Shown here piece by piece: positions 8,078 to 15,947 of a stretch of 64,000 bases of DNA (its first letter is position 1; every line of letters begins with the position of its first letter). Made by a program: the position numbers and the translations under genes. Under the pieces are notes generated by a model, which saw only the letters and a program-made list of their open reading frames with translations, had not been told where the DNA came from and made no database searches. Source of the DNA: Rubrivivax sp. (GTDB lineage Bacteria; Pseudomonadota; Gammaproteobacteria; Burkholderiales; Burkholderiaceae_C). The stretch covers positions 124,001-188,000 of the forward strand of contig JAHBZT010000005.1 of NCBI GenBank assembly GCA_019635315.1. Direction: 5' to 3'.

Positions 8078-8970
8078 GCGGCCGCGACGTCGCGGACCTC
8101 GTCCTGCTCGCCGCGCTGTGGGGCGCGTCGTTCCTGTTCATGCGCCTGGGCGCGGCGGAATTCGGTCCGCTGCCGCTGGCCTTCGTGCGCGTGGCCGGCG
8201 CGAGCGCGCTGCTGCTGCCGCTGCTGTGGTGGCGCGGCCAGGGCGGCCAGCTGCTGCGGCACTGGCGTCCGCTGGCCGTCGTCGGCGTGCTCAATTCGGC
8301 GCTGCCGTTCTCGCTGTTCGCGCTCGCCGCGCTGGTGCTGGGCATCGGGCTGATGGCCATCTTCAACGCCACCGCGCCGCTGTGGGGCGCGCTGATCGCC
8401 TGGCTGTGGCTGGCCGAGCGGCCGAGCGGCACGCGTGCGCTCGGGCTGGCGGTGGGCTTCGCCGGCGTCGTCGCACTGTCCATCGGCAAGGCCGACCTGC
8501 GGCCGGACGCGTCGGGCCTGAGCCCGGCGATCGGCATCGCCGCCTGCGTGACGGCGACGCTGCTCTACGGCTTCGCCGCCAACTATGCGAGGCGGGCCGC
8601 GGCCGCGGTGCCGCCGCTGGCCGTGGCCACCGGCAGCCAGACCGCCGCCGCACTGGTGCTGGCGCCGCTGGCCTGGTGGTTCTGGCCGGCCGCCGCGCCC
8701 GGCGCACGCGCCTGGGTCGCCGCGCTGCTGCTGGCCGTGCTGTGCACCGCCATCGCCTACATCCTGTATTTCCGCCTCATCGCGCGCGTCGGCGCGGCAC
8801 GCGCGATGTCGGTGACCTTCCTGATCCCGGCCTTCGCGGCGCTGTGGGGCTATGTCTTCCTGCGCGAGGTGCCGACGCCGGCGATGGTCGGCGGCTGCGC
8901 GGTGATCCTGCTCGGCACCGCGCTCGCCACCGGGGTGCTGCGGCTGCCCTGGCAGCTGCCCAGACCCTGA
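8074..8970 (+). CDS. EamA/DMT-superfamily transporter
   Basis: Inner-membrane carrier of the drug/metabolite superfamily, 298 residues with about ten hydrophobic segments in two EamA repeats (about 8-135 and 150-290). The first repeat has the typical LWGASFLFMRLGA start and the second has the VTATLLYGFAANYARR region. The substrate cannot be read from sequence; relatives move amino acids or metabolites. It overlaps ogt by 4 bp (ATGA), so it is cotranscribed with the alkylation-repair genes, though whether it serves the same stress response is unknown. It ends 15 bp before a bidirectional terminator. Confidence 0.9.
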   Translation: MSGRDVADLVLLAALWGASFLFMRLGAAEFGPLPLAFVRVAGASALLLPLLWWRGQGGQLLRHWRPLAVVGVLNSALPFSLFALAALVLGIGLMAIFNATAPLWGALIAWLWLAERPSGTRALGLAVGFAGVVALSIGKADLRPDASGLSPAIGIAACVTATLLYGFAANYARRAAAAVPPLAVATGSQTAAALVLAPLAWWFWPAAAPGARAWVAALLLAVLCTAIAYILYFRLIARVGAARAMSVTFLIPAFAALWGYVFLREVPTPAMVGGCAVILLGTALATGVLRLPWQLPRP

Positions 8971-8985
8971 GGGCGCCGGAAACAA

Positions 8986-9012
8986 GAAGGCCGCCGGAAC
9001 GCGGCGGCCTTC
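8986..9012. terminator. bidirectional stem-loop terminator
   Basis: GAAGGCCGCC (8986-8995) pairs perfectly with GGCGGCCTTC (9003-9012) around a 7-nt loop. It lies between the convergent EamA and cytochrome c genes. The stem ends in A and T runs of two, typical of high-GC bidirectional terminators. Confidence 0.7.
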
Positions 9013-9028
9013 GTCCGGCGAGACGGCT

Positions 9029-9682
9029 TCAGCGGAAGCGCGGCTGCGGCACCACGCGCAGGTCGCCGGGCAGCGTGGCCAGGTAGTCGGCCATCGCCTT
9101 CAGCTCGGCGCGCGTGAACTGCTTGACCTGCGCGCCCATGATGGCGTTGGCGCGGCCGATGTTAGGGTTGCCTTCGGTGGCATACGAGCGCAGCGCGACA
9201 TTCAGGTAGTCGGCATGCTGGCCCGCGATCTTCGGGTAGGTGCCGTCGATCGGCTGGTTGTAGTTGGCGCCGTGGCAGGACGCGCAGGCGCCGCGCGTCA
9301 GCAGCGCGGCCACCGCGGCGGAGGGCTCGCGCGGCGTGGTCGCGGCCACCGTCTTGACGCTGGAGGCGCCATGCTGCTCGTAGAAGGCGCCGAGGTCGGC
9401 CATGTCCTCGTCGGACAGCGAGGCGGCCAGGCCGCGCATCGTCGGGTGCTTGCGCTCGCCCTTCTTGTACGCCGTCAGCGCGGCGACGATGTACTTGGCA
9501 TTCTGGCCCGAGATCATCGGCACCTTGTGGATCTCGGGGAAGCTGGCCTGGTAGCCGGCGATGCCGTGGCAGCCGATGCACATCGCGGCCTTCTTCTGGC
9601 CGGCGGCGACGTCCCCGGCCGCGGCCGGCAGGGTGACCAGGGCGCCGGCCAGCGCCAGCAGGAGGGAGATCGCTTTGCTCAT
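9029..9682 (-). CDS. diheme cytochrome c (c4-like)
   Basis: Periplasmic electron carrier of 217 residues. A signal peptide (about 1-22, ending AAAG) is followed by two cytochrome c domains. The first haem site is CIGCH with Cys35, Cys38 and His39; the second is CASCH with Cys133, Cys136 and His137. Candidate Met ligands sit in PTMRGLA and AIMGAQ. Two-domain c4/c553-type proteins usually carry electrons to terminal oxidases. The gene is divergent from moxR; a perfect TATAAT lies on the minus strand at 9713-9718, about 30 bp before the start codon. Confidence 0.92.
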   Translation of the reverse strand: MSKAISLLLALAGALVTLPAAAGDVAAGQKKAAMCIGCHGIAGYQASFPEIHKVPMISGQNAKYIVAALTAYKKGERKHPTMRGLAASLSDEDMADLGAFYEQHGASSVKTVAATTPREPSAAVAALLTRGACASCHGANYNQPIDGTYPKIAGQHADYLNVALRSYATEGNPNIGRANAIMGAQVKQFTRAELKAMADYLATLPGDLRVVPQPRFR

Positions 9683-9712
9683 CGTCGGGGGCTGCGGTTC
9701 GGGGCAGCGCGC

Positions 9713-9734
9713 ATTATAGGCGTGGCCCTATACT
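9713..9734. promoter_or_regulatory. back-to-back -10 boxes for cytochrome c and moxR
   Basis: The minus strand reads TATAAT at 9718-9713, facing the cytochrome c gene. The plus strand reads TATACT at 9729-9734, facing moxR (start 9788). These AT-rich hexamers stand out in very GC-rich DNA. No good -35 element is seen for either. Confidence 0.5.
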
Positions 9735-9787
9735 GGCCCGACCCCTTCCGGCGCCCCCCGGCCTGCTCCGGCGCGCACCCCCGAACG

Positions 9788-10636
9788 ATGAAATTCCACG
9801 GTTCCGACCAGTATGTCGCCACGCAGGACCTGATGCTGGCCGTCAATGCCGCGGTGACGCTGCAGCGGCCGCTGCTCGTCAAGGGCGAGCCGGGCACCGG
9901 CAAGACCATGCTGGCCGAGGAAGTGGCGCGCGCGCTCGGCCTGCCGCTGCTGCAGTGGCACATCAAGAGCACGACCAAGGCGCAGCAGGGCCTGTACGAA
10001 TACGACGCCGTGAGCCGGCTGCGCGACAGCCAGCTCGCCGACGACGCGGCGCGCGTGAAGGACATCCGCAACTACATCGTGCGCGGCGTGCTGTGGCAGG
10101 CCTTCGCGTCCGAGCAGCCGGTGGCGCTGCTGATCGACGAGATCGACAAGGCCGACATCGAATTCCCCAACGACCTGCTGCGCGAGCTGGACCGCATGGA
10201 GTTCTACGTCTACGAGACGCGCGAACTGGTCAAGGCGCGACACCGGCCCATCGTCTTCATCACCAGCAACAACGAGAAGGAACTGCCCGACGCCTTCCTG
10301 CGCCGCTGCTTCTTCCACTACATCAGGTTTCCCGACGCCGACACGATGAAGGCCATCGTCGACGTGCACTTCCCGGGGCTCAAGCAGGAGCTGCTGTCGG
10401 CGGCGCTGAAGACCTTCTACGACGTGCGCGGCCTGCCCGGGCTGAAGAAGAAGCCCAGCACCAGCGAACTGCTGGACTGGCTGAAGCTGCTGGTGGCCGA
10501 GGACATCCCGGCCGAGGCGCTGCACAGCCAGGACGACAAGGTCGCGGTGCCGCCGCTGGTCGGGGCGCTGCTGAAGAACGAGCAGGACGTGACGCTGTTC
10601 GAGAAGCTCGTCTTCATGCAGCGGCACAACCGCTAG
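9788..10636 (+). CDS. MoxR-family AAA+ ATPase
   Basis: AAA+ chaperone-like ATPase of 282 residues. Walker A is GEPGTGKT at 33-40 and Walker B is LLIDEIDKAD near 115-125. Sensor 1 is seen as FITSNNEKELPDAF, followed by the arginine finger region FLRRC. MoxR proteins work with von Willebrand A-domain proteins to remodel or mature other proteins, for example metal-cofactor loading. The matching vWA gene here starts at 14763, separated by three unrelated genes instead of being adjacent. ATG 9788 is chosen from the conserved MKFHGSDQYV start. Confidence 0.93.
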   Translation: MKFHGSDQYVATQDLMLAVNAAVTLQRPLLVKGEPGTGKTMLAEEVARALGLPLLQWHIKSTTKAQQGLYEYDAVSRLRDSQLADDAARVKDIRNYIVRGVLWQAFASEQPVALLIDEIDKADIEFPNDLLRELDRMEFYVYETRELVKARHRPIVFITSNNEKELPDAFLRRCFFHYIRFPDADTMKAIVDVHFPGLKQELLSAALKTFYDVRGLPGLKKKPSTSELLDWLKLLVAEDIPAEALHSQDDKVAVPPLVGALLKNEQDVTLFEKLVFMQRHNR

Positions 10637-10654
10637 CATGGCGCGAGGGCTGTC

Positions 10655-11245
10655 GTGAGCTGGCCGGCTCCGGTCACGCTGGCCGGGCCACATGCCCGGC
10701 TCGAGCCGCTGTCGCCCGACCACGCCGACGGCCTGCGCGAGGCCACGCGCGACGGCGAGCTGTGGCGGCTCTGGTACACCAGCGTGCCCTCGCCCGAGGG
10801 CATGGCCGCCGAGATCGAGCGCCGTCTCGCGCTGCAGGCCGCCGGCAGCATGCTGCCGTTCACGGTCTTCGACGCCGAGGGCCGCATCGCCGGCATGACG
10901 ACCTACATGCATGTCGACGCCGTCAACCGCCGCGTCGAGATCGGCAGCACCTGGTATGCGGCGCGCGTGCAGCGCACGCCGCTGAACACCCAGTGCAAGC
11001 GGCTGCTGCTGGCGCATGCCTTCGAGCAGCTCGCGTGCATCGCGGTCGAGTTCCGCACCCACCGGCTCAACGTGCAGAGCCGGCGCGCCATCGAACGCCT
11101 GGGCGCGCAGCTCGACGGCATCCTGCGCGCGCACATGGTCGGCCCCGGCGGCACGCTGCGCGACACCGCCGTCTACAGCATCACCGCCGCCGAATGGCCC
11201 ACCGTGCGCCAGCACCTGGACTGGCAGCTCGCGCGGCCGCGCTGA
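10655..11245 (+). CDS. GNAT-family N-acetyltransferase (RimJ/RimL-like)
   Basis: Cytoplasmic acetyl-CoA-dependent acetyltransferase of 196 residues. The core strand-loop region reads VEIGSTWYAARVQRTPLN, followed by a helix that typically binds acetyl-CoA in the Acetyltransf_3 subgroup. The classic R/QxxGxG loop is not obvious, which is common in this subgroup. The start is GTG at 10655, 18 bp after moxR. The substrate is unknown; relatives modify protein N-termini or amino sugars. It probably forms an operon with the following peptidase (35 bp gap). Confidence 0.83.
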   Translation: MSWPAPVTLAGPHARLEPLSPDHADGLREATRDGELWRLWYTSVPSPEGMAAEIERRLALQAAGSMLPFTVFDAEGRIAGMTTYMHVDAVNRRVEIGSTWYAARVQRTPLNTQCKRLLLAHAFEQLACIAVEFRTHRLNVQSRRAIERLGAQLDGILRAHMVGPGGTLRDTAVYSITAAEWPTVRQHLDWQLARPR

Positions 11246-11279
11246 ATACACGCTCCCTGTCCCCACCCGGAGTAGCCCG

Positions 11280-13364
11280 TTGGCCAAGAGCAAGCCGCGC
11301 CCCATCACCGTCGAGGACCTGTGGAAGATCGAGCGCCTGGGCGCGCCCAGCCTGTCGCCGGACGGCGCGCAGGCGGTCGCGGCGCTGACGCGCTACTCGA
11401 TGGACGACAACAAGGGCGCCACGTCGCTGTGGCTGCTGTCCACGCTGGGCGGCGCACCGCGTGCGCTGACGCACTGCGGCGAGAAGGACGGCGCGCCGCG
11501 CTGGAGCCCGCACGGCGACCTGATCGCCTTCACCGCCAAGCGCGAGCAGCAGGGCAGCAAGGACGAGGAAGCGCAGCTGTACCTGATCGCGCCCGACGGC
11601 GGCGAGGCCCGGCGCGCGGCCACGGTGGCCACCGGCGTCGAGGCCTTCCGCTGGTGTCCGGACGGGCGTGCGCTGGTCTTCGTGTCCTGGGTCTGGCCCG
11701 ACGCGAAGGGCGCCCGGGCGCAAGGCAGGCGCATGGCCGAGTGGCGCAAGCGCAAGGAGACCGGCTACGCCACCAGCGAGGCCCAGTACCGGCACTGGGA
11801 CCGCAACCTGCCGATGGGCCGCGTGCCGCGGCTGCAGCTGCTGACGCTGGCGCGCGACGCGGGCGAAGGCCGCGTGCGCGACCTGTTCGAGGGCACCGCC
11901 TACGAACTGCCGCGCGCCGACCCCGGCATCGAGCACTTCGACATCGCGCCCGACGGCCGCCGGCTGGCCTTTGTCTTCGACCCGCACCCGGTCAAGCGGG
12001 CGGACCACCGGCGGGCGATGGCCGAGATGGACCTGAAGACCGGCCGCGTTCGGGTGCTGCTGCGCGACGAAGCCTGGGATTTCGGCGCGCCGCGCTACAG
12101 CCCCGACGGCGACCGGCTGGCCTTCACCGCCAGCCACCAGGGCGTCAAGCACACGATGCCCGACCAGCTCGCGGTCTGGGACCGCGAGACCGGGGGCTGG
12201 GAGGTCGTCAGCGCCGAGTGGGACCACGAGGTGCATGCGCCGCTGCACTGGGAGGACGACGGCCAGGCGCTGCTGTTCACCGCCGAGCAGCAGGGGCGCA
12301 CGCACCTGTGGCGCTTCGACCTGCCGGAGCGGCGCGCCGAGATCGTGGTGACCGGCGGCTGGGTCGCCGGCTTCGACAAGGCGGCCGGCACGCTGGTCAC
12401 GCTGGCCGACAGCGCCGGCCACCCGGCGCGCCTGCACGTGCACCCGCCCGGCGAGCCGCCGCGGCGCATCGAGCGCTTCAACGACGAACTGCTCGCCGGG
12501 CTGGCCCTGGGCCGCGTCGAGGAACGCTGGGTCATGGGGGCGCAGGGCGACCGCGTGCAGGTCTGGCTGACCTTCCCGCCGGGCTTCGACGCGCGGAAGA
12601 AGCACCCGCTGCTGCACAACATCCACGGCGGCCCGCACACCGGCCCCGGCGACAACTGGCACTACCGCTGGAACACGCAGGTGTTCGCGGCCCAGGGCTA
12701 TGTCGTCGCCGGCGTCAACTACCACGGCTCCAGCGGCTTCGGCTACGCCTTCCTGGACAGCATCACGCACCGCTGGGGCGCGCTCGAGCTGCAGGACGTC
12801 GAGGCCGCCACCGACGCGCTGCTGAAGGAACCCTGGGCCGACCCGGCGCGGCTGTTCGCCGCCGGCGGCAGCTACGGCGGCTTCATGGTGGCCTGGATGA
12901 ACGGCCACCTGCCGGCCGAGCGCTACCGCGCCTACGTCTGCCACGCCGGGTGCTTCGACTGGCAGGCGATGTTCGCCGACGACGCCTGGCACTGGCATGC
13001 CAAGGAGCTGGGCGCCTGGTACTGGGCCGACCCCGAGCGCATCCGCGCGCAGAGCCCGCATGCCTTCGCCGGTGCGATGCGCACGCCCACGCTGGTGATC
13101 CACGGCGCGCTGGACTACCGCGTGCCCGACGCCCAGGGCCTGGCCTACTACAACACGCTCAAGGCGCTGGAGGTCGACGCGCGGCTGCTGTGGTTCCCGG
13201 ACGAGAACCACTGGATCCTGAAGCCGCGCAACAGCCGGCTCTGGTACCGGGAGTTCTTCGACTGGCTGCGCCGCCACGACGCGACCGCGAAGCCCGCGCG
13301 CGGCAAGGCGGCGGCGAAGCCGGCCCGCGGGAAGCCGCCGGCCCGGCCCGCGGCCCCGGGCTGA
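11280..13364 (+). CDS. S9-family serine peptidase (acylaminoacyl/dipeptidyl peptidase type)
   Basis: Cytoplasmic prolyl-oligopeptidase-fold peptidase of 694 residues. An N-terminal beta-propeller (about 20-430, with repeated SPDG/SPHG blades) gates a C-terminal alpha/beta-hydrolase domain. The triad is Ser531 in GGSYGGF, Asp612 in GALDYRVP and His644 in ENHW. A TTG start at 11280 is chosen because LAKSKPRPITVEDLW matches the expected N-terminus and GGAG precedes it; the frame is open further upstream only as a shadow of the GNAT gene. The last 25 residues are a Lys/Ala/Pro tail with repeated KPARGK units, outside the family domain. No signal peptide is seen. Confidence 0.9.
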   Translation: MAKSKPRPITVEDLWKIERLGAPSLSPDGAQAVAALTRYSMDDNKGATSLWLLSTLGGAPRALTHCGEKDGAPRWSPHGDLIAFTAKREQQGSKDEEAQLYLIAPDGGEARRAATVATGVEAFRWCPDGRALVFVSWVWPDAKGARAQGRRMAEWRKRKETGYATSEAQYRHWDRNLPMGRVPRLQLLTLARDAGEGRVRDLFEGTAYELPRADPGIEHFDIAPDGRRLAFVFDPHPVKRADHRRAMAEMDLKTGRVRVLLRDEAWDFGAPRYSPDGDRLAFTASHQGVKHTMPDQLAVWDRETGGWEVVSAEWDHEVHAPLHWEDDGQALLFTAEQQGRTHLWRFDLPERRAEIVVTGGWVAGFDKAAGTLVTLADSAGHPARLHVHPPGEPPRRIERFNDELLAGLALGRVEERWVMGAQGDRVQVWLTFPPGFDARKKHPLLHNIHGGPHTGPGDNWHYRWNTQVFAAQGYVVAGVNYHGSSGFGYAFLDSITHRWGALELQDVEAATDALLKEPWADPARLFAAGGSYGGFMVAWMNGHLPAERYRAYVCHAGCFDWQAMFADDAWHWHAKELGAWYWADPERIRAQSPHAFAGAMRTPTLVIHGALDYRVPDAQGLAYYNTLKALEVDARLLWFPDENHWILKPRNSRLWYREFFDWLRRHDATAKPARGKAAAKPARGKPPARPAAPG

Positions 13365-13377
13365 GCGGGGCGCGGGA

Positions 13378-13405
13378 GCGCCGCGACGGCCCGGCCGCGC
13401 GGCGC
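13378..13405. terminator. GC-rich stem-loop between convergent genes
   Basis: GCGCCGCG (13378-13385) and CGCGGCGC (13398-13405) form an 8-bp stem with a 12-nt loop, in the 43-bp gap between the S9 peptidase and GGDEF genes. There is no T-tract, so termination efficiency is uncertain. Confidence 0.4.
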
Positions 13406-13407
13406 GT

Positions 13408-14574
13408 TCAGGCCGCGTGCAGCACGACGCGGTTGCGGCCGGCGTCCTTGGCCGCGTAGAGCGCGCCGTCGGCCTGCTCCAGCAGGGCGCGCGGCTCGAC
13501 CGCGTCGGCCGCCAGCGCGACGCCGACGCTGACCGTCAGCCGCAATGGGCGGCCGTCGGCCAGGCGCAGCGGCGTCGCCGCCACGGCACCGCGCAGCCGC
13601 TCGGCATGGGCCAGCGCCTCGTCGCGGTCGCAGTCGCCCAGCAGCGCGCAGAACTCCTCGCCGCCCATGCGCGCCACGCAGTCGTCGCTGCGCAGCGACT
13701 CGCGCAGCGCGCGCGCCACGTGCACCAGCGCCTCGTCGCCGACGGCGTGGCCGTGCTCGTCGTTGACGCGCTTGAAGTGGTCCACGTCCACCGCCAACAG
13801 CGCGTAGGGCGTGCCGCGGCGCAGGTGGCGCAGCCGCGCGGTGGTGATCGCGTCCTGCATCACGCGCCGGTTCGGCAGCCCGGTCAGCGAGTCGTGGCGC
13901 GAGAGGTGGCTCAGACGCTGCGCCAGCCGCATCACGACCAGCAGGCCCAGCACCATCTGCAGCATCAGGCCGATGACCATGAAGGACATCACCAGCAGCG
14001 TATTCAGCGGCGTGTCCACGCCCACCGGCCGCGCCGCCAGCTCCGGCCAGGCCAGGCCGGCGACGAAGCGCAGCGCGAACAGCAGGCCCAGCAGGCCGAT
14101 CGCGCTGCCGAAGACACGCGCCGCGCTGGTGCCGAACTCGGCCTGCAGCGGGGCGTGGCTCTCGGCGGCCATGCGCAGCAGGCACCAGGCCGGCACCGCG
14201 GTGGCGACCAGGATGGGCAGCGACTCCGGCGCGCCGGCCTGCCAGCCGGCGGCGATGACGACAGCCGACACGAGGACCAGGGCCTGGTGCTCGAGGTCGG
14301 TGTAGCGCAGGCGCACGAAGCGCTGCACGCCGCGGCGCAGCAGCACGAAGGCCAGCGGCACCACGGCGTTGGACAGTCCGTGCGCCAGCACGCCCGGCAC
14401 GAGGCCGATCAGCGCATACAGCACCAGCGTCAGCGTGATCACCGCGGACGCCGCCGCCCAGTGCAGCGCCGACACGCGCGACACGCGCAGCAGCCGCGCC
14501 GCCCCCCACCACGCGAAGACGGCCAGCCCCTGTTGCAGCAGGATCAGCGTGAGGACGATCTGGGCTTGGTTCAT
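13408..14574 (-). CDS. membrane diguanylate cyclase (GGDEF)
   Basis: Makes cyclic-di-GMP from two GTP. The 388-residue protein has about six hydrophobic segments (residues 5-215) forming a membrane sensor domain of unknown ligand. The GGDEF domain (about 225-385) has the active-site GGEEF at 304-308, and an inhibitory I-site RSDD at 295-298 with the usual 5-residue spacing, so product inhibition is expected. The nucleotide-binding DVDHFKRVND segment is intact. No EAL domain is present. It lies on the opposite strand between moxR/S9 and the vWA gene, which suggests later insertion into a once-contiguous cluster. Confidence 0.93.
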   Translation of the reverse strand: MNQAQIVLTLILLQQGLAVFAWWGAARLLRVSRVSALHWAAASAVITLTLVLYALIGLVPGVLAHGLSNAVVPLAFVLLRRGVQRFVRLRYTDLEHQALVLVSAVVIAAGWQAGAPESLPILVATAVPAWCLLRMAAESHAPLQAEFGTSAARVFGSAIGLLGLLFALRFVAGLAWPELAARPVGVDTPLNTLLVMSFMVIGLMLQMVLGLLVVMRLAQRLSHLSRHDSLTGLPNRRVMQDAITTARLRHLRRGTPYALLAVDVDHFKRVNDEHGHAVGDEALVHVARALRESLRSDDCVARMGGEEFCALLGDCDRDEALAHAERLRGAVAATPLRLADGRPLRLTVSVGVALAADAVEPRALLEQADGALYAAKDAGRNRVVLHAA

Positions 14575-14762
14575 CGCGGCGGTGCGCGCGTCGAGTCGGC
14601 GGGCACGCGCGGGCGGCCGCGTCGTCCTCCGGCGCTGATCCTGTTGTCGGCGCGGCGCGCCGGGACTTGAGCCCGCCCGGGCGCCGGGAAGGCGGGCGAG
14701 CGTTCACAATGGATGTCCGGCGCCGCCGTCCGACCGCCGGCCGGCCGCGAACCGCCCCGACC

Positions 14763-15947
14763 ATGCTGATCGACTTCTTCTACACGCTGCGCGCCGCCAA
14801 GCTGCCGGTCTCCGTGAAGGAGTACCTGACCCTGCTGGAGGCGCTGCGCGCCGGCGTCATCGACGACGACGGCGGCCCGACCGTGGACAAGTTCTACTAC
14901 CTGGCGCGCACCGCGCTGGTCAAGGACGAGGCCCACTTCGACCGCTTCGACCGCGCCTTCGCGGCCTACTTCAAGGGCGTCGAGCTGCTCGCCGACTTCA
15001 GCCGCGACATCCCGCTGGAGTGGCTGCGCAAGACGCTGGAGCTGGAGCTCTCGCCCGAGGACAAGGCGGCCATCGAGAAGATGGGCTGGGACGAGCTGAT
15101 GGCCACGCTGAAGAAGCGCTTCGAGGAGCAGAAGGAACGCCACCAGGGCGGCAGCCGCATGATCGGCACCGCCGGCACCAGCCCCTTCGGCGCCTACGGC
15201 TACAACCCGCAGGGCGTGCGCATCGGCCAGGACAAGGGGCGCAACCGCAGCGCGGTCAAGGTCTGGGACCAGCGCGCGTACAAGGACTACGACGACACGA
15301 AGGAGCTGGGCACGCGCAACATCAAGGTCGCGCTGCGCCGGCTGCGCCGCTTCGCGCGCGAGGGCGCCGAGGAGGAACTGGATCTCGACGACACGATCCA
15401 CTCGACGGCGGCCAACGCCGGGCTGCTGGACATCAAGATGGTGCCCGAGCGCCACAACAAGGTGAAGGTGCTGCTGCTGATGGACGTCGGCGGCACGATG
15501 GACGAGCACATCCACCGCGTCGAGGAGCTGTTCAGCGCCGCGAAGACCGAGTTCAAGCACCTGGAGTTCTACTACTTCCACAACTGCGTCTACGACTTCA
15601 TGTGGAAGAACAACCGGCGCCGCTTCAGCGAGAAGTTCGCGACCTGGGACGTGATCCGCAAGTACAACCGCGACTACAAGCTGATCTTCGTCGGCGACGC
15701 GACGATGAGCCCCTACGAGATCCTGCAGCCCGGCGGCAGCGTCGAATACAACAACGAGGAGCCGGGCGCCGAATGGCTGCAGCGGCTGACCCACGCCTTC
15801 CCGAAGTACGCCTGGATCAACCCCGAGCCGCAGGGCGTGTGGGGCTACCGGCAGAGCATCGCCATCGTCCAGCAGCTGATGAACCAGCGCATGTTTCCGC
15901 TGACGCTGGCCGGGCTGGAAGGGGCGATGCGGCTGCTGAGCAAATGA
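14763..15947 (+). CDS. vWA-domain protein (CoxE-like), MoxR partner
   Basis: Cytoplasmic von Willebrand factor A-domain protein of 394 residues, likely partner of the MoxR ATPase at 9788. The N-terminal part is helical. The vWA domain lies in the C-terminal half, with a MIDAS-like LLMDVGGTMDEH that departs from canonical DxSxS by having Gly in place of the first Ser. A distal GDATMSPYE and an NNEEPG loop follow. The highly charged middle (about 115-150) resembles a linker. A CACAAT hexamer at 14704-14709 is a possible -10. The stop overlaps the tamA start (ATGA), so translation is coupled to an outer-membrane assembly gene. Confidence 0.9.
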   Translation: MLIDFFYTLRAAKLPVSVKEYLTLLEALRAGVIDDDGGPTVDKFYYLARTALVKDEAHFDRFDRAFAAYFKGVELLADFSRDIPLEWLRKTLELELSPEDKAAIEKMGWDELMATLKKRFEEQKERHQGGSRMIGTAGTSPFGAYGYNPQGVRIGQDKGRNRSAVKVWDQRAYKDYDDTKELGTRNIKVALRRLRRFAREGAEEELDLDDTIHSTAANAGLLDIKMVPERHNKVKVLLLMDVGGTMDEHIHRVEELFSAAKTEFKHLEFYYFHNCVYDFMWKNNRRRFSEKFATWDVIRKYNRDYKLIFVGDATMSPYEILQPGGSVEYNNEEPGAEWLQRLTHAFPKYAWINPEPQGVWGYRQSIAIVQQLMNQRMFPLTLAGLEGAMRLLSK

